Below are positions 17,504-26,439 of a stretch of DNA of 64,000 nucleotides, piece after piece (the first letter of the stretch is position 1; each line of letters starts with the position of its first letter). Both the position numbers and the translations under genes were made by a program. The stretch is from Archaeoglobaceae archaeon (lineage in GTDB: Archaea > Halobacteriota > Archaeoglobi > Archaeoglobales > Archaeoglobaceae): NCBI GenBank assembly GCA_026988525.1, contig JALSLC010000033.1:23011-87010 (forward strand), in the 5' to 3' direction. The notes beneath the pieces are model-generated. The model was not told the DNA's origin and searched no databases. It saw only the letters and a list, made by a program, of their open reading frames with translations.

Positions 17504-18166
17504 ATGGGAATAATAATAATCAATTTTAAAGCATATAGAGAGGGCTTTGGTAAGCAAGCAATTGAGCTTGCAAAAATAGCAGATGAAGTGGCAAGCAGAT
17601 GTGATGAATACATAGCTGTTGCCGTAAATTCTCTCGATTTAGCAGAAATTGTAAAAGAAGTGTCCATAGACGTCTTCTCTCAACACGTAGATGCAATAGA
17701 TTTTGGATCTCACACTGGAAGAATAAACGCAGAAATGATAAAAGATAAGGGGGCTAAGGGTAGTTTAATCAATCATAGTGAAAGAAGGTTAAAACTGGCA
17801 GATATAGAATTCATAGTATCCAAAATGAGAGAATTAGAACTTGTTTCTGTAGTTTGTACAAACAACGTGCAAACAACAGCTGCGGCAGCAGCTTTAAACC
17901 CAGATTACGTAGCAGTAGAGCCACCAGAATTAATAGGTACTGGAATACCAGTTTCTAAAGCTGAGCCTGAAATTGTAGAGAATTCAGTAAAAGCTGCAAA
18001 AAATGTTAATAGAAAAGTTAAAGTTTTATGTGGAGCAGGGATAACGAACAATAAAGACTACGTTTCAGCATTGGACTTAGGTGCAGAAGGAGTTTTACTT
18101 GCAAGCGGTATTGTTAAAGCAAAAGATAGAAAAGCAGCTCTCGAAGAGCTTGTTGGTCTTAGATAA
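17504..18166 (+). CDS. tpiA: Triosephosphate isomerase, archaeal type
   Basis: 220 residues, the short tetrameric archaeal form. Catalytic residues visible: Asn7 and Lys9 in IINFKAY, His91 in INHSERR and Glu139 in VAVEPPELIGTG. Phosphate-binding GAGITNNKDY and GVLLASGIVKA close the barrel. It interconverts glyceraldehyde-3-phosphate and dihydroxyacetone phosphate in glycolysis and gluconeogenesis. Confidence 0.95.
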   Translation: MGIIIINFKAYREGFGKQAIELAKIADEVASRCDEYIAVAVNSLDLAEIVKEVSIDVFSQHVDAIDFGSHTGRINAEMIKDKGAKGSLINHSERRLKLADIEFIVSKMRELELVSVVCTNNVQTTAAAAALNPDYVAVEPPELIGTGIPVSKAEPEIVENSVKAAKNVNRKVKVLCGAGITNNKDYVSALDLGAEGVLLASGIVKAKDRKAALEELVGLR

Positions 18167-18236
18167 TTTAATTTAGATAATTTATACATAAGAACAATAT
18201 AAACAAAATTATTAAAATATTTTTAAAAATTGATAA

Positions 18237-18827
18237 CTAAACGTTACCTACAAATCCAGAATATATAAAAACTATTCCGAAAAACAACAGCATAGAGAAG
18301 GATATTGCTTTCAATACGTTTGTTAGTTTTTTACCGTATTCAGCAATTTTTCCAGAAAAAATCGAAACAGACCCCAACCAAACATAATCACACATTTCAT
18401 GAACGATTATAAACAATACTAATCCTAAAATTCCGAATTCTATTGATTTTGTTATTAACGTTAAGCCTACTGTCAGCCACCACATTATAAAGTATGGGTT
18501 TAAAGCTGTCATAACAGCTCCCGCAAATAAAGATCCACCTTTATATTGACTTTCTTCGCTCTTTAATTCAAGATATGCAAGATACAACATAACCATACCG
18601 CCAACAACAGCTAAAAACCTCCTTTCAATATAGTTTAAGGATAGTCCAAAGGAATATAATATTAAAATTAAAGGTATTTCCACTACAGCATGACCTGTAG
18701 AAACTATAAATCCAGATAAGGGATTTTTTCTACCTTCTGCAAGAGTTGCAGCAAACAATGGTCCAGGAGCCATAACACCACTTAAAGATACTAAAACTAC
18801 AGTTACTAAAAAAGTCAGTAAATCCAA
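18237..18827 (-). CDS. LysE/RhtB family membrane transporter
   Basis: About 196 residues with six hydrophobic segments. Signature near the N-terminus: SGVMAPGPLFAATLAEG, the LysE pattern. LysE proteins export amino acids. Two TTG starts are possible. I prefer 18827 because GGAAGGTGA lies 6 bases before it and contains the stop of the upstream translin gene; the alternative is 18845. The two genes are therefore probably coupled. Confidence 0.78.
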   Translation of the reverse strand: MDLLTFLVTVVLVSLSGVMAPGPLFAATLAEGRKNPLSGFIVSTGHAVVEIPLILILYSFGLSLNYIERRFLAVVGGMVMLYLAYLELKSEESQYKGGSLFAGAVMTALNPYFIMWWLTVGLTLITKSIEFGILGLVLFIIVHEMCDYVWLGSVSIFSGKIAEYGKKLTNVLKAISFSMLLFFGIVFIYSGFVGNV

Positions 18828-18831
18828 ATTT

Positions 18832-19425
18832 TCACCTTCCCTCAATTAATTTTAGTAATTTAGCAGCAATTAAATCGGATTTCGTTCTATCTATTAAATT
18901 TCTGGCTAAATCCACCTTGTGTCTTAGATTGGGTACAAGTTTTTCAGGAAAGCTAAATTGTATTAGATGATTGTATATTTCCTCCATAGCAACAATACAT
19001 TCTTCTGCCTTCGATATCTCTCCATACCTCATTAAGTCTAAGGCATACCTTCTCAACTCTCCTACAACATCAGCATAACCTGTTAAAATAGAGGGATATT
19101 CTATACTTTCAAAAGTAGGGGTTGTTTTTCTTTTTACAAAACAGGAAAATACTATACTTTCTACAAATTCCTGCATAGCCTCACCAGTTATAGCCCGGTA
19201 GAAAGGATATTCTTTGTAATCGAGCACTTTCTCAAGTATTTTTTTAGCCTCGTTTATGTGCTCTTCTGCCTCTTTCATCTTTCCAGCATGAATTTTAGCT
19301 ATTGCTTTAGTAGAGTGAATTCTAACATCCCTACAAAGCTTTATTAATTCTTCTCTTTTCTTTTCGAGCACTTCTAAATTGCAGTATATTTTTCTAAGCT
19401 CATCTGAGTTAACAATACTCATCAT
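18832..19425 (-). CDS. Translin family protein
   Basis: 197 residues, almost all helical. Features of translin/TRAX: the basic and acidic N-terminal helix, REEL..CRDVRIHSTKAIAKIHAG near 35-55, EYPFYRAITGEAMQEFVES near 95 and GYADVVGELRRYALD near 135. Archaeal translin homologues form octamers with RNase activity on small RNAs. No pathway link is evident from its neighbours, a LysE-like transporter downstream and btpA upstream. Confidence 0.85.
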   Translation of the reverse strand: MMSIVNSDELRKIYCNLEVLEKKREELIKLCRDVRIHSTKAIAKIHAGKMKEAEEHINEAKKILEKVLDYKEYPFYRAITGEAMQEFVESIVFSCFVKRKTTPTFESIEYPSILTGYADVVGELRRYALDLMRYGEISKAEECIVAMEEIYNHLIQFSFPEKLVPNLRHKVDLARNLIDRTKSDLIAAKLLKLIEGR

Positions 19426-19454
19426 CCATCGAACTTAAAAGTGATTATATATAT

Positions 19455-20207
19455 CTATCTGAAAGCCTTTACTATCTTCTCCACTTTACTAGAGTTTATA
19501 AAGATGCCATCCTTAATGTAAGTACCAACTATAATACCATCTGCAAGCTTCTTTTTCCTAATGATTTCCGCTAACTCTGGATTTACACCACTTCCAGCAT
19601 AAACCGGTTTGTTAATGTATTTTTTAACAATCTTCAGCTTATCTAAGCTTACGGGTTTTCCAGTAGCAGATCCAGTAACAATAACAGCATCAGCAAGAGA
19701 TCTCTCAAAATTCTCAAGATACTCCTCAATATCTACAAAGTGTTTGGCATGCTTTACATCAATGTCTGCAAAAACAGACACATCACTGTTTAAATATGCT
19801 TTATATCTCATGAGGTCAGCAGCACAACTTTCAATCCAACCTTCAGGAGCTAAGGATGAGTAAAAAAGTTGATTTACTCTTATAAAATCTGCATTAACTG
19901 CTTTAGCAATAGCCAATGCAGAAAAACAATCGTTTCTAAGAACGTTAATTCCAATAGATAAGTTTACTTCATTTCTAACATCTTTTGCTATCACACTCAT
20001 AGATGCAACTGTTTCAGGCCCAACTCTCATTAAAAACGGCATATCACCATAATTTTCAATAATTATACCATCCGCACCACCATCTTCTATTGCCCTTGCT
20101 GATTTTATAGCAAAATCTGAGATTTCATTCACTTCAAGTTTATTTAAAGGGGATCCGGGAAGAGGTGGCAGATGTATAACACACACCACGCGTGGAAAAT
20201 CCGTCAT
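19455..20207 (-). CDS. BtpA family TIM-barrel protein
   Basis: 250 residues. VIHLPPLPGSPLN at about 10-22, DGGADGIIIENYGDMPF at about 43-59, and GSGVNPE are BtpA hallmarks. In cyanobacteria BtpA stabilises photosystem I. Archaeal members have an unknown, probably enzymatic, function in a phosphosugar or nucleoside context. It is the first gene of a three-gene minus-strand run with translin and the LysE-like gene. Confidence 0.88.
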   Translation of the reverse strand: MTDFPRVVCVIHLPPLPGSPLNKLEVNEISDFAIKSARAIEDGGADGIIIENYGDMPFLMRVGPETVASMSVIAKDVRNEVNLSIGINVLRNDCFSALAIAKAVNADFIRVNQLFYSSLAPEGWIESCAADLMRYKAYLNSDVSVFADIDVKHAKHFVDIEEYLENFERSLADAVIVTGSATGKPVSLDKLKIVKKYINKPVYAGSGVNPELAEIIRKKKLADGIIVGTYIKDGIFINSSKVEKIVKAFR

Positions 20208-20223
20208 AGTATTAACCCCAAAA

Positions 20224-20297
20224 CGGGCCGGGAGGGATTTGAACCCCCGACCGGCGGATTAAGAGTCCGCTGCTCTTCCTGGCTAAGCTACCGGCCC
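20224..20297 (-). tRNA. tRNA-Lys (anticodon CUU)
   Basis: A 74-base cloverleaf. The acceptor arm GGGCCGG pairs with CCGGCCC plus discriminator G. The anticodon loop is CUCUUAA with anticodon CUU, and the T-arm loop is TTCAAAT. CCA is not encoded and there is no intron. A TATA-like TTTTAAATA on the minus strand lies roughly 30-40 bases upstream (near 20327-20338). Confidence 0.95.
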
Positions 20298-20372
20298 TAT
20301 GTTTATGCAATTCTAACTTTTCATCACGCTATTTAAAAGTTATCCTCTCAAAAAATAGAAATTATAACTAAT

Positions 20373-20903
20373 TTATAAAATTTTCAATCTTAATTTTGTA
20401 AGATTTTCTTTAATTTCGTGCTTAATTCCAAGATTATTGAGCACTTCCTCCAAAAATATTTTTACAAATTCTTTTATTGTATAATTAATTAAAACAAGAG
20501 TATATTCTTTATTACCAATTTTATTTATTCTAAAGAAGTTGCAAGCTTCGAGTCTCCTTAGTATATACTCCGGACTCTTACCAGAAAATTGCTCAGCATG
20601 ACTCCTCGCTATTTCCCTATGAATTTCCAAAAACTTATTTTTATCAGGATGAGTATCGAGAACGTGAATAAATTTAACAAAATGATCCATATCTAATATA
20701 ACATGTTCACCTTCGCTAAGCATTTCGACGTAAATTCTAAGTTTATCCATATCATAATTTTCAAAATCTCTATATGAATTGTAAAATTTTAAAGCTCTTC
20801 GGATTATCTCACTTTGAGATAACTTGCTACTTTCTTTTAACTTATTAAAGATTTCGTTGCTTTCCTCATCTAAGGCGATAGTTATTCTTATAGGGTTCTT
20901 CAT
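20373..20903 (-). CDS. Ribbon-helix-helix (CopG-type) regulator with C-terminal domain
   Basis: 176 residues. The N-terminus (1-45) is a ribbon-helix-helix DNA-binding domain: a basic beta strand RITIALDEE and then KLSQSEIIRRALKFY. The C-terminal 120 residues are an archaeal ligand or dimer domain that I do not recognise. The gene diverges from a Cys-rich protein gene across a 218-base A+T-rich gap with an inverted repeat, so it may regulate itself and that neighbour. Confidence 0.78.
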   Translation of the reverse strand: MKNPIRITIALDEESNEIFNKLKESSKLSQSEIIRRALKFYNSYRDFENYDMDKLRIYVEMLSEGEHVILDMDHFVKFIHVLDTHPDKNKFLEIHREIARSHAEQFSGKSPEYILRRLEACNFFRINKIGNKEYTLVLINYTIKEFVKIFLEEVLNNLGIKHEIKENLTKLRLKIL

Positions 20904-21000
20904 AGAAATATTAAAAAAGACGTAGGCTTAAAAATTTTTTGAAAAAACATATCTTAAAATAAACCAAATTTAAATTATAATACTGTTCGATAAAAGTTTA

Positions 21001-21039
21001 ACAATATAGGTATCTATCTACATATGTATATACTATTGT
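21001..21039. promoter_or_regulatory. Inverted repeat between divergent genes, candidate operator
   Basis: ACAATA at 21001-21006 is mirrored by TATTGT at 21034-21039 around an A+T-rich core with GTAT/ATAC half-sites. It sits between the ribbon-helix-helix regulator and the Cys-rich gene. The arms are short and the region is A+T-rich, so chance is possible. Confidence 0.3.
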
Positions 21040-21121
21040 ACTAACATTTACATCATAATAAGTATAAGTATGAGTAAAACTTTAATAGTTTTAGTGATGA
21101 GATTAATAAGAGGGAGATAAA

Positions 21122-21460
21122 ATGACCGACGATGGACTTTGTGTTAAAGTATGCTGTGGAAAGAGAGAGGCCGTTCTCTGGATAGACCCAGAAACAAAGA
21201 ATTACAGAGTTGTATACTGCAATTGGTTTAAAGATTGTATTAAAAAAGGCGTCTTATTAAATGGTCATTGCCCTCCCTACTGTGATTTAATTTCAAGTGC
21301 CAAGCATTATATAAGAGGTAGGAAGAGGAGGAATATTGAAGCCAAAATTATACCTTCAGAAAAATGTGAAATTATTAGTTCATACAATCCAAAAGAATTG
21401 ATTGAAGCCAAATACTGCTTGGAAATTGACAATTTTGACAATTTTGATGAGTTTATTTGA
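21122..21460 (+). CDS. Cys-rich protein of unknown function
   Basis: 112 residues, no membrane segment. Cys residues cluster in the first half: Cys7, Cys11-Cys12, then CNWFKDC, and HCPPYC, followed by a basic RGRKRRN stretch. This suggests a metal or Fe-S site, possibly with nucleic acid contact, but no family is recognised. The ribosome site GAGGGAGA precedes the ATG. It faces the ribbon-helix-helix regulator gene. Confidence 0.6.
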   Translation: MTDDGLCVKVCCGKREAVLWIDPETKNYRVVYCNWFKDCIKKGVLLNGHCPPYCDLISSAKHYIRGRKRRNIEAKIIPSEKCEIISSYNPKELIEAKYCLEIDNFDNFDEFI

Positions 21461-21524
21461 TTTTTAACCAATTTTAAAACTAAAGTGAGTAAAAATTTTA
21501 AATGTTAGATGCGGTATTGAGTTC

Positions 21525-22163
21525 ATGAGTGTATTAGATTTGCTTTTCGATCCAGATGGATTTTTTGAAAGAGAAATTGAAATGAATAAGCCTATATGGA
21601 ATGGTCTTACCGTAGTACTTATAACAGCATTTCTTTCAGCTATAACTGCATCGATTACATCTCCCGCACTTTCAAAAGCTATTTACAAGTACCTTATATC
21701 AAAAGGTATGTCTGCAGAAATTGCTAAATCGATTGCCGCATCCATAAAACTTTCAGTTGTACTTTCACCTATCACAATTATTGTTTCTTGGATACTCATT
21801 TCAGCAATACTATACGGTCTTTCAGCAATTTTTAGTGGTAGTGGTAGCTTTACAGACACTTTAAAAGTTGCAGCCTATTCATTTATACCTTCAATTGTTG
21901 TTTTTCCATTCAATTTATACATTGCAATCCAAGAAGCAAGAATTTTAGAAATACAAGGCTTAACAGGAATTGAAAACTTTAAAATCGCTGCAACAATTAT
22001 TAATTTAGCTGTATTAGCTTGGCAATTTCTACTGTGGAAGTATGGCATAAAGCACGCTAGAAATCTAAGCAATAGGGATGCAACAATAGTATCTGCAATA
22101 CTCACTGCGTTCTTATTAGCCCTAAACTTGTATGGCTTAATTCATAGGGGAACTTTTAAATAA
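21525..22163 (+). CDS. Yip1-domain integral membrane protein
   Basis: 212 residues. A short cytoplasmic start (LDLLFDPDGFFEREIEMNKP) is typical of archaeal Yip1-domain proteins. Five hydrophobic segments follow. In eukaryotes Yip1 proteins act in vesicle traffic, but the archaeal function is unknown. It stands 33 bases before the uL16 gene, on the same strand. Confidence 0.75.
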   Translation: MSVLDLLFDPDGFFEREIEMNKPIWNGLTVVLITAFLSAITASITSPALSKAIYKYLISKGMSAEIAKSIAASIKLSVVLSPITIIVSWILISAILYGLSAIFSGSGSFTDTLKVAAYSFIPSIVVFPFNLYIAIQEARILEIQGLTGIENFKIAATIINLAVLAWQFLLWKYGIKHARNLSNRDATIVSAILTAFLLALNLYGLIHRGTFK

Positions 22164-22196
22164 CCTAATAAATCGGATATTTGGGAGGTGTCTATC

Positions 22197-22721
22197 TTGG
22201 CGAAAAAGCCTGCGAGAATGTTCAGAAGACTTGAAAGGCCATATACAAGGAAAGAATATATTGATGGAGTACCCGGAATAAGACTGAGGCAGTTTGAGAT
22301 GGGTAACAAGAGTGGTCAGTTTCCAGTAAAAGTAACACTTGTTGCAGAAGAGGGTGTTCAAATAAGAGATACTGCACTTGAAGCTGCTCGTATATCTGCC
22401 AACAAGTACATTTCAAGAAAAGCTGGAAGTAGCAATTACTTCTTAAAAGTCAGGATATACCCACACCATGTGCTTAGAGAACATAGAATGGCCGTTGGAG
22501 CTGGTGCAGACAGAATATCTCAGGGTATGAGAGCAGCATTTGGTAAACCAGTTGGATTGGCAGCAAGAGTTTTTCCGGGAACAAAAATAATGAGTATCTG
22601 GACAAAACCAGAGTTTTTTGATTTTGCAAAAGAAGCTTTACACAGAGCTGCACAGAAAATGCCCACTCCCTGTAAGATAGTTGTGGAAGAAGGAAGAGAA
22701 TTACTAAAAGGCAAAATTTAA
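22197..22721 (+). CDS. rpl10e: Ribosomal protein uL16 (L10e)
   Basis: 174 residues from TTG 22197, preceded by GGGAGGTG. The frame upstream would add three residues not found in the family, while this start gives the expected AKKPARMFRRLERPYTR. FPGTKIMSIWTKP and the GRE motif near the end match. It is a large-subunit protein contacting tRNA and 5S rRNA regions. Confidence 0.95.
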   Translation: MAKKPARMFRRLERPYTRKEYIDGVPGIRLRQFEMGNKSGQFPVKVTLVAEEGVQIRDTALEAARISANKYISRKAGSSNYFLKVRIYPHHVLREHRMAVGAGADRISQGMRAAFGKPVGLAARVFPGTKIMSIWTKPEFFDFAKEALHRAAQKMPTPCKIVVEEGRELLKGKI

Positions 22722-22730
22722 AAATTTTTT

Positions 22731-23582
22731 ATGGGTATAAGAATTGTAAAATCTTCAAGACTTGGAGAGCTTGAAGCATATATAAATGATTGTAAATATT
22801 CCAAGCATTGTGTTGATTGTCCCGGATTGAATGGAGAAGTCCATCATCCAAGTTATGAAATTACAACTGCATGTAACCTAAACTGTATTTTTTGTTATGC
22901 AAAATCAAGTATAGCTACTGGAAAAGCTCCAAAACCCGGATACTATGGAGATGAGAAGCCAAAAGTTATTACTGTTTCTCAGTATGGTGAGCCAACTATA
23001 ATTGGATTAAGTAAGCTTGAACATCTATTTAGACTGTTGAGAAAAAAATTTGGCAACATTAGAATAGACCTCCAAACAAATGGAGTTCTACTGAAAAAGT
23101 GTGTTGACGCAGACATAATTATGATTAGTTTAAGTGCTTCAAATAGAGAAAATTATGCAAAAATTACCGGTAAAGATGAGTTTCTAAATGTTTTAAAAGC
23201 GATAGAAATTTCATCTGCGGAAAAAGACACTATAATAAGATGCGTATTTTTACCGGGAATAAACGATAGAGATATCTTAGAAATAGCCAAAATAGCAAAA
23301 AAGTACGATACCGAGTATATGATACAACCATGTTCTATACATCCGGGTATAAAAGAAAGATTGATAAAATACGATTTCGGAAGAGATACTCTATATGATT
23401 ACCTCGATGTTGTAGAAAGAGCAAACAATATAGCTGACGTTAGAGTTCCGGGATGTTTGATAAGCATAGTCAAAAACATGCTTGAATACTATGACTTTGA
23501 AGATTTAGTATTCTCTCGAAGATCTATTTCAAATAAAGTACCTGAAATTAGAAGAGATTGGAAGTTTTCTTTTGATATATAA
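22731..23582 (+). CDS. Radical SAM protein, uncharacterised archaeal group
   Basis: 283 residues. Cluster motif CNLNCIFCY (Cys48, Cys52, Cys55) is preceded by an extra Cys group at Cys21, Cys27 and Cys30, which could bind a second cluster. SQYGEPTI replaces the GGEP motif. It begins 9 bases after the uL16 gene, so the two are probably co-transcribed, but a ribosomal role is not shown. Function unknown. Confidence 0.78.
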   Translation: MGIRIVKSSRLGELEAYINDCKYSKHCVDCPGLNGEVHHPSYEITTACNLNCIFCYAKSSIATGKAPKPGYYGDEKPKVITVSQYGEPTIIGLSKLEHLFRLLRKKFGNIRIDLQTNGVLLKKCVDADIIMISLSASNRENYAKITGKDEFLNVLKAIEISSAEKDTIIRCVFLPGINDRDILEIAKIAKKYDTEYMIQPCSIHPGIKERLIKYDFGRDTLYDYLDVVERANNIADVRVPGCLISIVKNMLEYYDFEDLVFSRRSISNKVPEIRRDWKFSFDI

Positions 23583-23586
23583 AAAT

Positions 23587-24669
23587 TTATTGACCAAAAA
23601 TTCTATCCAACAACCAATCAGAGTCAAATTTTACTAAGTCGTCGTATCCTTGCCCCACTCCAAAAAACAGTATTGGTTTATTAGTCACATAGCTTATTGA
23701 TATTGCTGTTCCACCTTTAGGATCGGCATCAAGCTTAGTTAAAATAGTTCCATCTATACCCACAGCGTCGTTGAACATTCTTGCTCTTTCTACTGCATCG
23801 TTTCCGGCAATGCTTTCATCTACAAAAATAGTAAAGTCTGGTTCAGTTACCCTCTTTATTTTTTCAAGCTGATCAATTAAGTTCTTCTTAGTGTGCATTC
23901 TTCCAGCAGTATCTGATAGAACAAAATCTATACCCTTACTTTCAGCATGCATTAGTGCATCATATATAACTGCAGCTGGATCGGCTCCCGGTTTATGTTT
24001 TATTAGCTTAACACCCAATCTATTTGCATGCTCCTCAAGTTGTTCTATTGCACCAGCTCTAAAAGTATCTCCAGCTGCAAGAACTACACTGTATCCTCTA
24101 TCCATTAGCCTCTTAGCTAATTTTGCGATTGTAGTAGTTTTACCAGTACCGTTAACTCCAACAAATATTATGTTTACAGGCTTTTTATTCTTTATAACGT
24201 TATTAATGTATTCATCAAAATCAAATTTATTTCTATCTAATATATCCTTAAGAATAATCTTTAACTCTTCAATAACAATATCCGCCAGTTTCTCTCCAAT
24301 TTTTTTCCTTCTACCAACAAGCCTCTCTTTTAGAAGAGAGGATATTTCTTCAACAACTTCAAAAGCTACATCACTTTCAAGTAAAATCATTTCAAGTTCA
24401 GGCAGTATTTCATCTAATTTACCCTCATCTATAATAACTTCTCTCTTAAGAATTAAAGCTGAAACTTTTTCTTTAAATCCAATTTTTGGTTTTTTTTCTA
24501 AGCTATCGACCTTTTCTTCTTTCTTTATTTTTGGCTCTTCCAATTTTACTTCTTTAACTTCTTTTTTCTCTTCCTTTAATTCTTCAATATGCTTAACTTC
24601 TTCTTTTTTTTCTATCTCTTCAACTTTTTTTCTAAAAGATTTTAATTTTTCTTTAAGAAATTTAAACAT
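23587..24669 (-). CDS. ftsY: Signal recognition particle receptor FtsY
   Basis: 360 residues. The first 60 are a highly charged Lys/Glu-rich A domain for membrane contact. The NG domain follows: G1 GVNGTGKTTT at 171-180, the AAGDTFRAGAIEQL insertion-box region, DTAGRMH and TKLDADPKGG. It is the GTPase that docks SRP-bound ribosomes at the Sec translocon. Last gene of the minus-strand YhbY-to-FtsY cluster. Confidence 0.95.
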   Translation of the reverse strand: MFKFLKEKLKSFRKKVEEIEKKEEVKHIEELKEEKKEVKEVKLEEPKIKKEEKVDSLEKKPKIGFKEKVSALILKREVIIDEGKLDEILPELEMILLESDVAFEVVEEISSLLKERLVGRRKKIGEKLADIVIEELKIILKDILDRNKFDFDEYINNVIKNKKPVNIIFVGVNGTGKTTTIAKLAKRLMDRGYSVVLAAGDTFRAGAIEQLEEHANRLGVKLIKHKPGADPAAVIYDALMHAESKGIDFVLSDTAGRMHTKKNLIDQLEKIKRVTEPDFTIFVDESIAGNDAVERARMFNDAVGIDGTILTKLDADPKGGTAISISYVTNKPILFFGVGQGYDDLVKFDSDWLLDRIFGQ

Positions 24670-24675
24670 GATTTA

Positions 24676-25125
24676 TCACCGAGTTAACTCGGCTATTTCA
24701 GCTTGAATTTTTTCTGCTTCTAAAGCTATTCTTTCTAAGGACTCATTGAGTTTCTTTATATTTTCCTCAAGTTTTTCTTTTCTCTTCTTTAGAGATTTTA
24801 TAACCTCCCCAACTTCCTTTTCTACTATAACTCCCGCTCCTACATCAACAAGCATTTTCTTAGAATCTTTTACATCTACATAAGCAAAAACTCCCCCACC
24901 AATATTCATTAAAGCTTCAACCGATCCATCAAGATTATTAAAATACTCAAGACTTTCGATAGTTTTTTCAAGTTCTGTATCAACGAGTTCCAATTCAACT
25001 ATCCTTCTTTGAAGCAGCTCACTTTCACCCTGCAACTGTTGAAGAATAAGTAATTTTTCTCTTACCTTGGCCTGTGTTTCTTCGCTTAACTCCTTTTTTT
25101 CTTCTCTTTCATTTTTTTCGTTCAT
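24676..25125 (-). CDS. pfdA: Prefoldin alpha subunit
   Basis: 149 residues. Two long coiled-coil helices (about 10-60 and 95-145) flank a beta-hairpin region with GGGVFAYVDV and VDVGAGVIVEK, as in prefoldin alpha/subunit 5. Prefoldin passes unfolded proteins to the chaperonin. The ribosome site GGTGGTC is 3 bases upstream. Lies between eL20 and ftsY as is usual in archaea. Confidence 0.93.
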   Translation of the reverse strand: MNEKNEREEKKELSEETQAKVREKLLILQQLQGESELLQRRIVELELVDTELEKTIESLEYFNNLDGSVEALMNIGGGVFAYVDVKDSKKMLVDVGAGVIVEKEVGEVIKSLKKRKEKLEENIKKLNESLERIALEAEKIQAEIAELTR

Positions 25126-25135
25126 AAGACCACCA

Positions 25136-25312
25136 TTAAGTCTCTACTTTTTTTACTTCTTCAATTTTTATTAAATTTCTTTTTAATTTATGGTTGCTCC
25201 CAAGAATAGAATACGTCTTCTCTACTGCAAACTTTTCATTGTGTGCATTAACAATTTTTGTAAATTTTCTCCACTCCTTACCAATTCTAAACAATCCTTT
25301 TACCTCATACAT
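25136..25312 (-). CDS. rpl20e: Ribosomal protein eL20 (LX)
   Basis: 58 residues from ATG 25312. The sequence MYEVKGLFRIGKEWRKFTK, then the EKTYSILGSNHKLKR segment, is the archaeal LX pattern. A GGGAGG just upstream in the aIF6 end (minus strand) may serve as ribosome site. Located between aIF6 and prefoldin, the conserved place in archaea. Confidence 0.93.
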   Translation of the reverse strand: MYEVKGLFRIGKEWRKFTKIVNAHNEKFAVEKTYSILGSNHKLKRNLIKIEEVKKVET

Positions 25313-25324
25313 GATTCATCCCTC

Positions 25325-25990
25325 CTAAAACCCAATAAACCCAAGAGCTTGCTCAATAACACCAAGCTCGTAACCAGTTGTATCTTCTCCAGCAATATAT
25401 CCTTTTGTGTTTGCAACGAGACCTGAGCCAACCATATCCTGTCCAAAATTAACAGTACCTTTCTCAACTTCAATTTTCAAAGTTTTTTCTATTTTCTTTA
25501 CTTCCCAATCACTTGCATTTGGATGTAACAAACCACCAATGTTTGTAACGACTGAAGCCATACCAACTGTCTTTATTCCACCCACAGTACCTCTCAAAAC
25601 CTCTACATCAAGCCTTTTTCTAACAGCGTTTTCTATTTTTTCATCCGCCTCTGGATGTATTATAGCTCCCTTATCATTGACGCATACAATATTTCCTAAA
25701 CAAGTCATGTTAGTTTCTACAACATGTACATCAGTTACTTTTTTTATTTTCTCAATCTCTTTTTTTGACGTATGGTGGCTTACTATAGCACAGTTCGAGT
25801 TTGCTGCCATCATAGCTCCCACAAGCTCACTTCCAGCAATAGTTGTTGTAACCACATCAACGTCAAGTATATCACTAACAGTTAATTCTACATTTTTATC
25901 TCTAACACCTACAACTGCAAAATTTTCACTAACTCTAATGTAAAGTCCTACCATAGGGTTGCCTCTTATGGATAGCAAAGTGGATTTCAT
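25325..25990 (-). CDS. eif6: Translation initiation factor aIF6
   Basis: 221 residues. Five repeats of the IF6 pentein fold can be seen, each with a Gly-Asn/Gly-Ser turn. The N-terminal RGNPMVGLYIRVSENFAVVG and the central AANSNCAIVSHHTS are typical. aIF6 binds the large subunit and blocks premature joining with the small one. Start overlaps the eL31 stop by 4 bases. Confidence 0.95.
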   Translation of the reverse strand: MKSTLLSIRGNPMVGLYIRVSENFAVVGVRDKNVELTVSDILDVDVVTTTIAGSELVGAMMAANSNCAIVSHHTSKKEIEKIKKVTDVHVVETNMTCLGNIVCVNDKGAIIHPEADEKIENAVRKRLDVEVLRGTVGGIKTVGMASVVTNIGGLLHPNASDWEVKKIEKTLKIEVEKGTVNFGQDMVGSGLVANTKGYIAGEDTTGYELGVIEQALGFIGF

Positions 25991-26253
25991 GCTAATTCTG
26001 CTTCAACAACTCCGTCATCAAACTTAACTACCCTGATTCTAATTTTAGAAGGTGGTTTTTGAGCCCCCCTCTCCCAGACTTTTTCGTTTATACTTGAGTC
26101 AAGTTTTATTTTCTCTTCTTCAGTTTTCATATGCTTAGCAAGAAACTTTCTAATGTACTTCATCGCCTTCTTTGATCTCAGCCACCTTGGGTATTTTTTC
26201 ATCTTATGTTTAAGTCTAAGGCTGTAAATTCTCTCAACAACTATTTCTGCCAT
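25987..26253 (-). CDS. rpl31e: Ribosomal protein eL31
   Basis: 88 residues from ATG 26253, 6 bases after GGGGTGA; a GTG three codons upstream lies inside the ribosome site. Sequence pattern: ERIYSLRLKH, PRWLRSKKAMKYIRKFLAKHM and VWERGAQKPPSKIRIRVVK are those of eL31, a protein near the exit tunnel. Confidence 0.95.
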   Translation of the reverse strand: MAEIVVERIYSLRLKHKMKKYPRWLRSKKAMKYIRKFLAKHMKTEEEKIKLDSSINEKVWERGAQKPPSKIRIRVVKFDDGVVEAELA

Positions 26254-26268
26254 GCCAATCACCCCACT

Positions 26269-26421
26269 TTACACCTTAAGAGTTTTACTTCTCCAATTCC
26301 TTCTTTTTGGACTTCCAAACACTTTTCTATTTGTCTTTAATGTTACCCAAACTGGACATCTCCTATTTTGTTTGTAAAATTTTCCAAGTCTCTTTTTTAC
26401 ACCAACTGTTTTTTTACCCAT
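26269..26421 (-). CDS. rpl39e: Ribosomal protein eL39
   Basis: 50 residues from ATG 26421, with GGTGGTG upstream. [20 protein letters not shown] followed by [11 protein letters not shown] is the eL39 sequence, a small basic protein lining the exit tunnel. Genes this short are easily missed. It sits between PDCD5-like and eL31 genes as in other archaea. Confidence 0.95.
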   Translation of the reverse strand: MGKKTVGVKKRLGKFYKQNRRCPVWVTLKTNRKVFGSPKRRNWRSKTLKV

Positions 26422-26439
26422 AAACACCACCAATCATTC

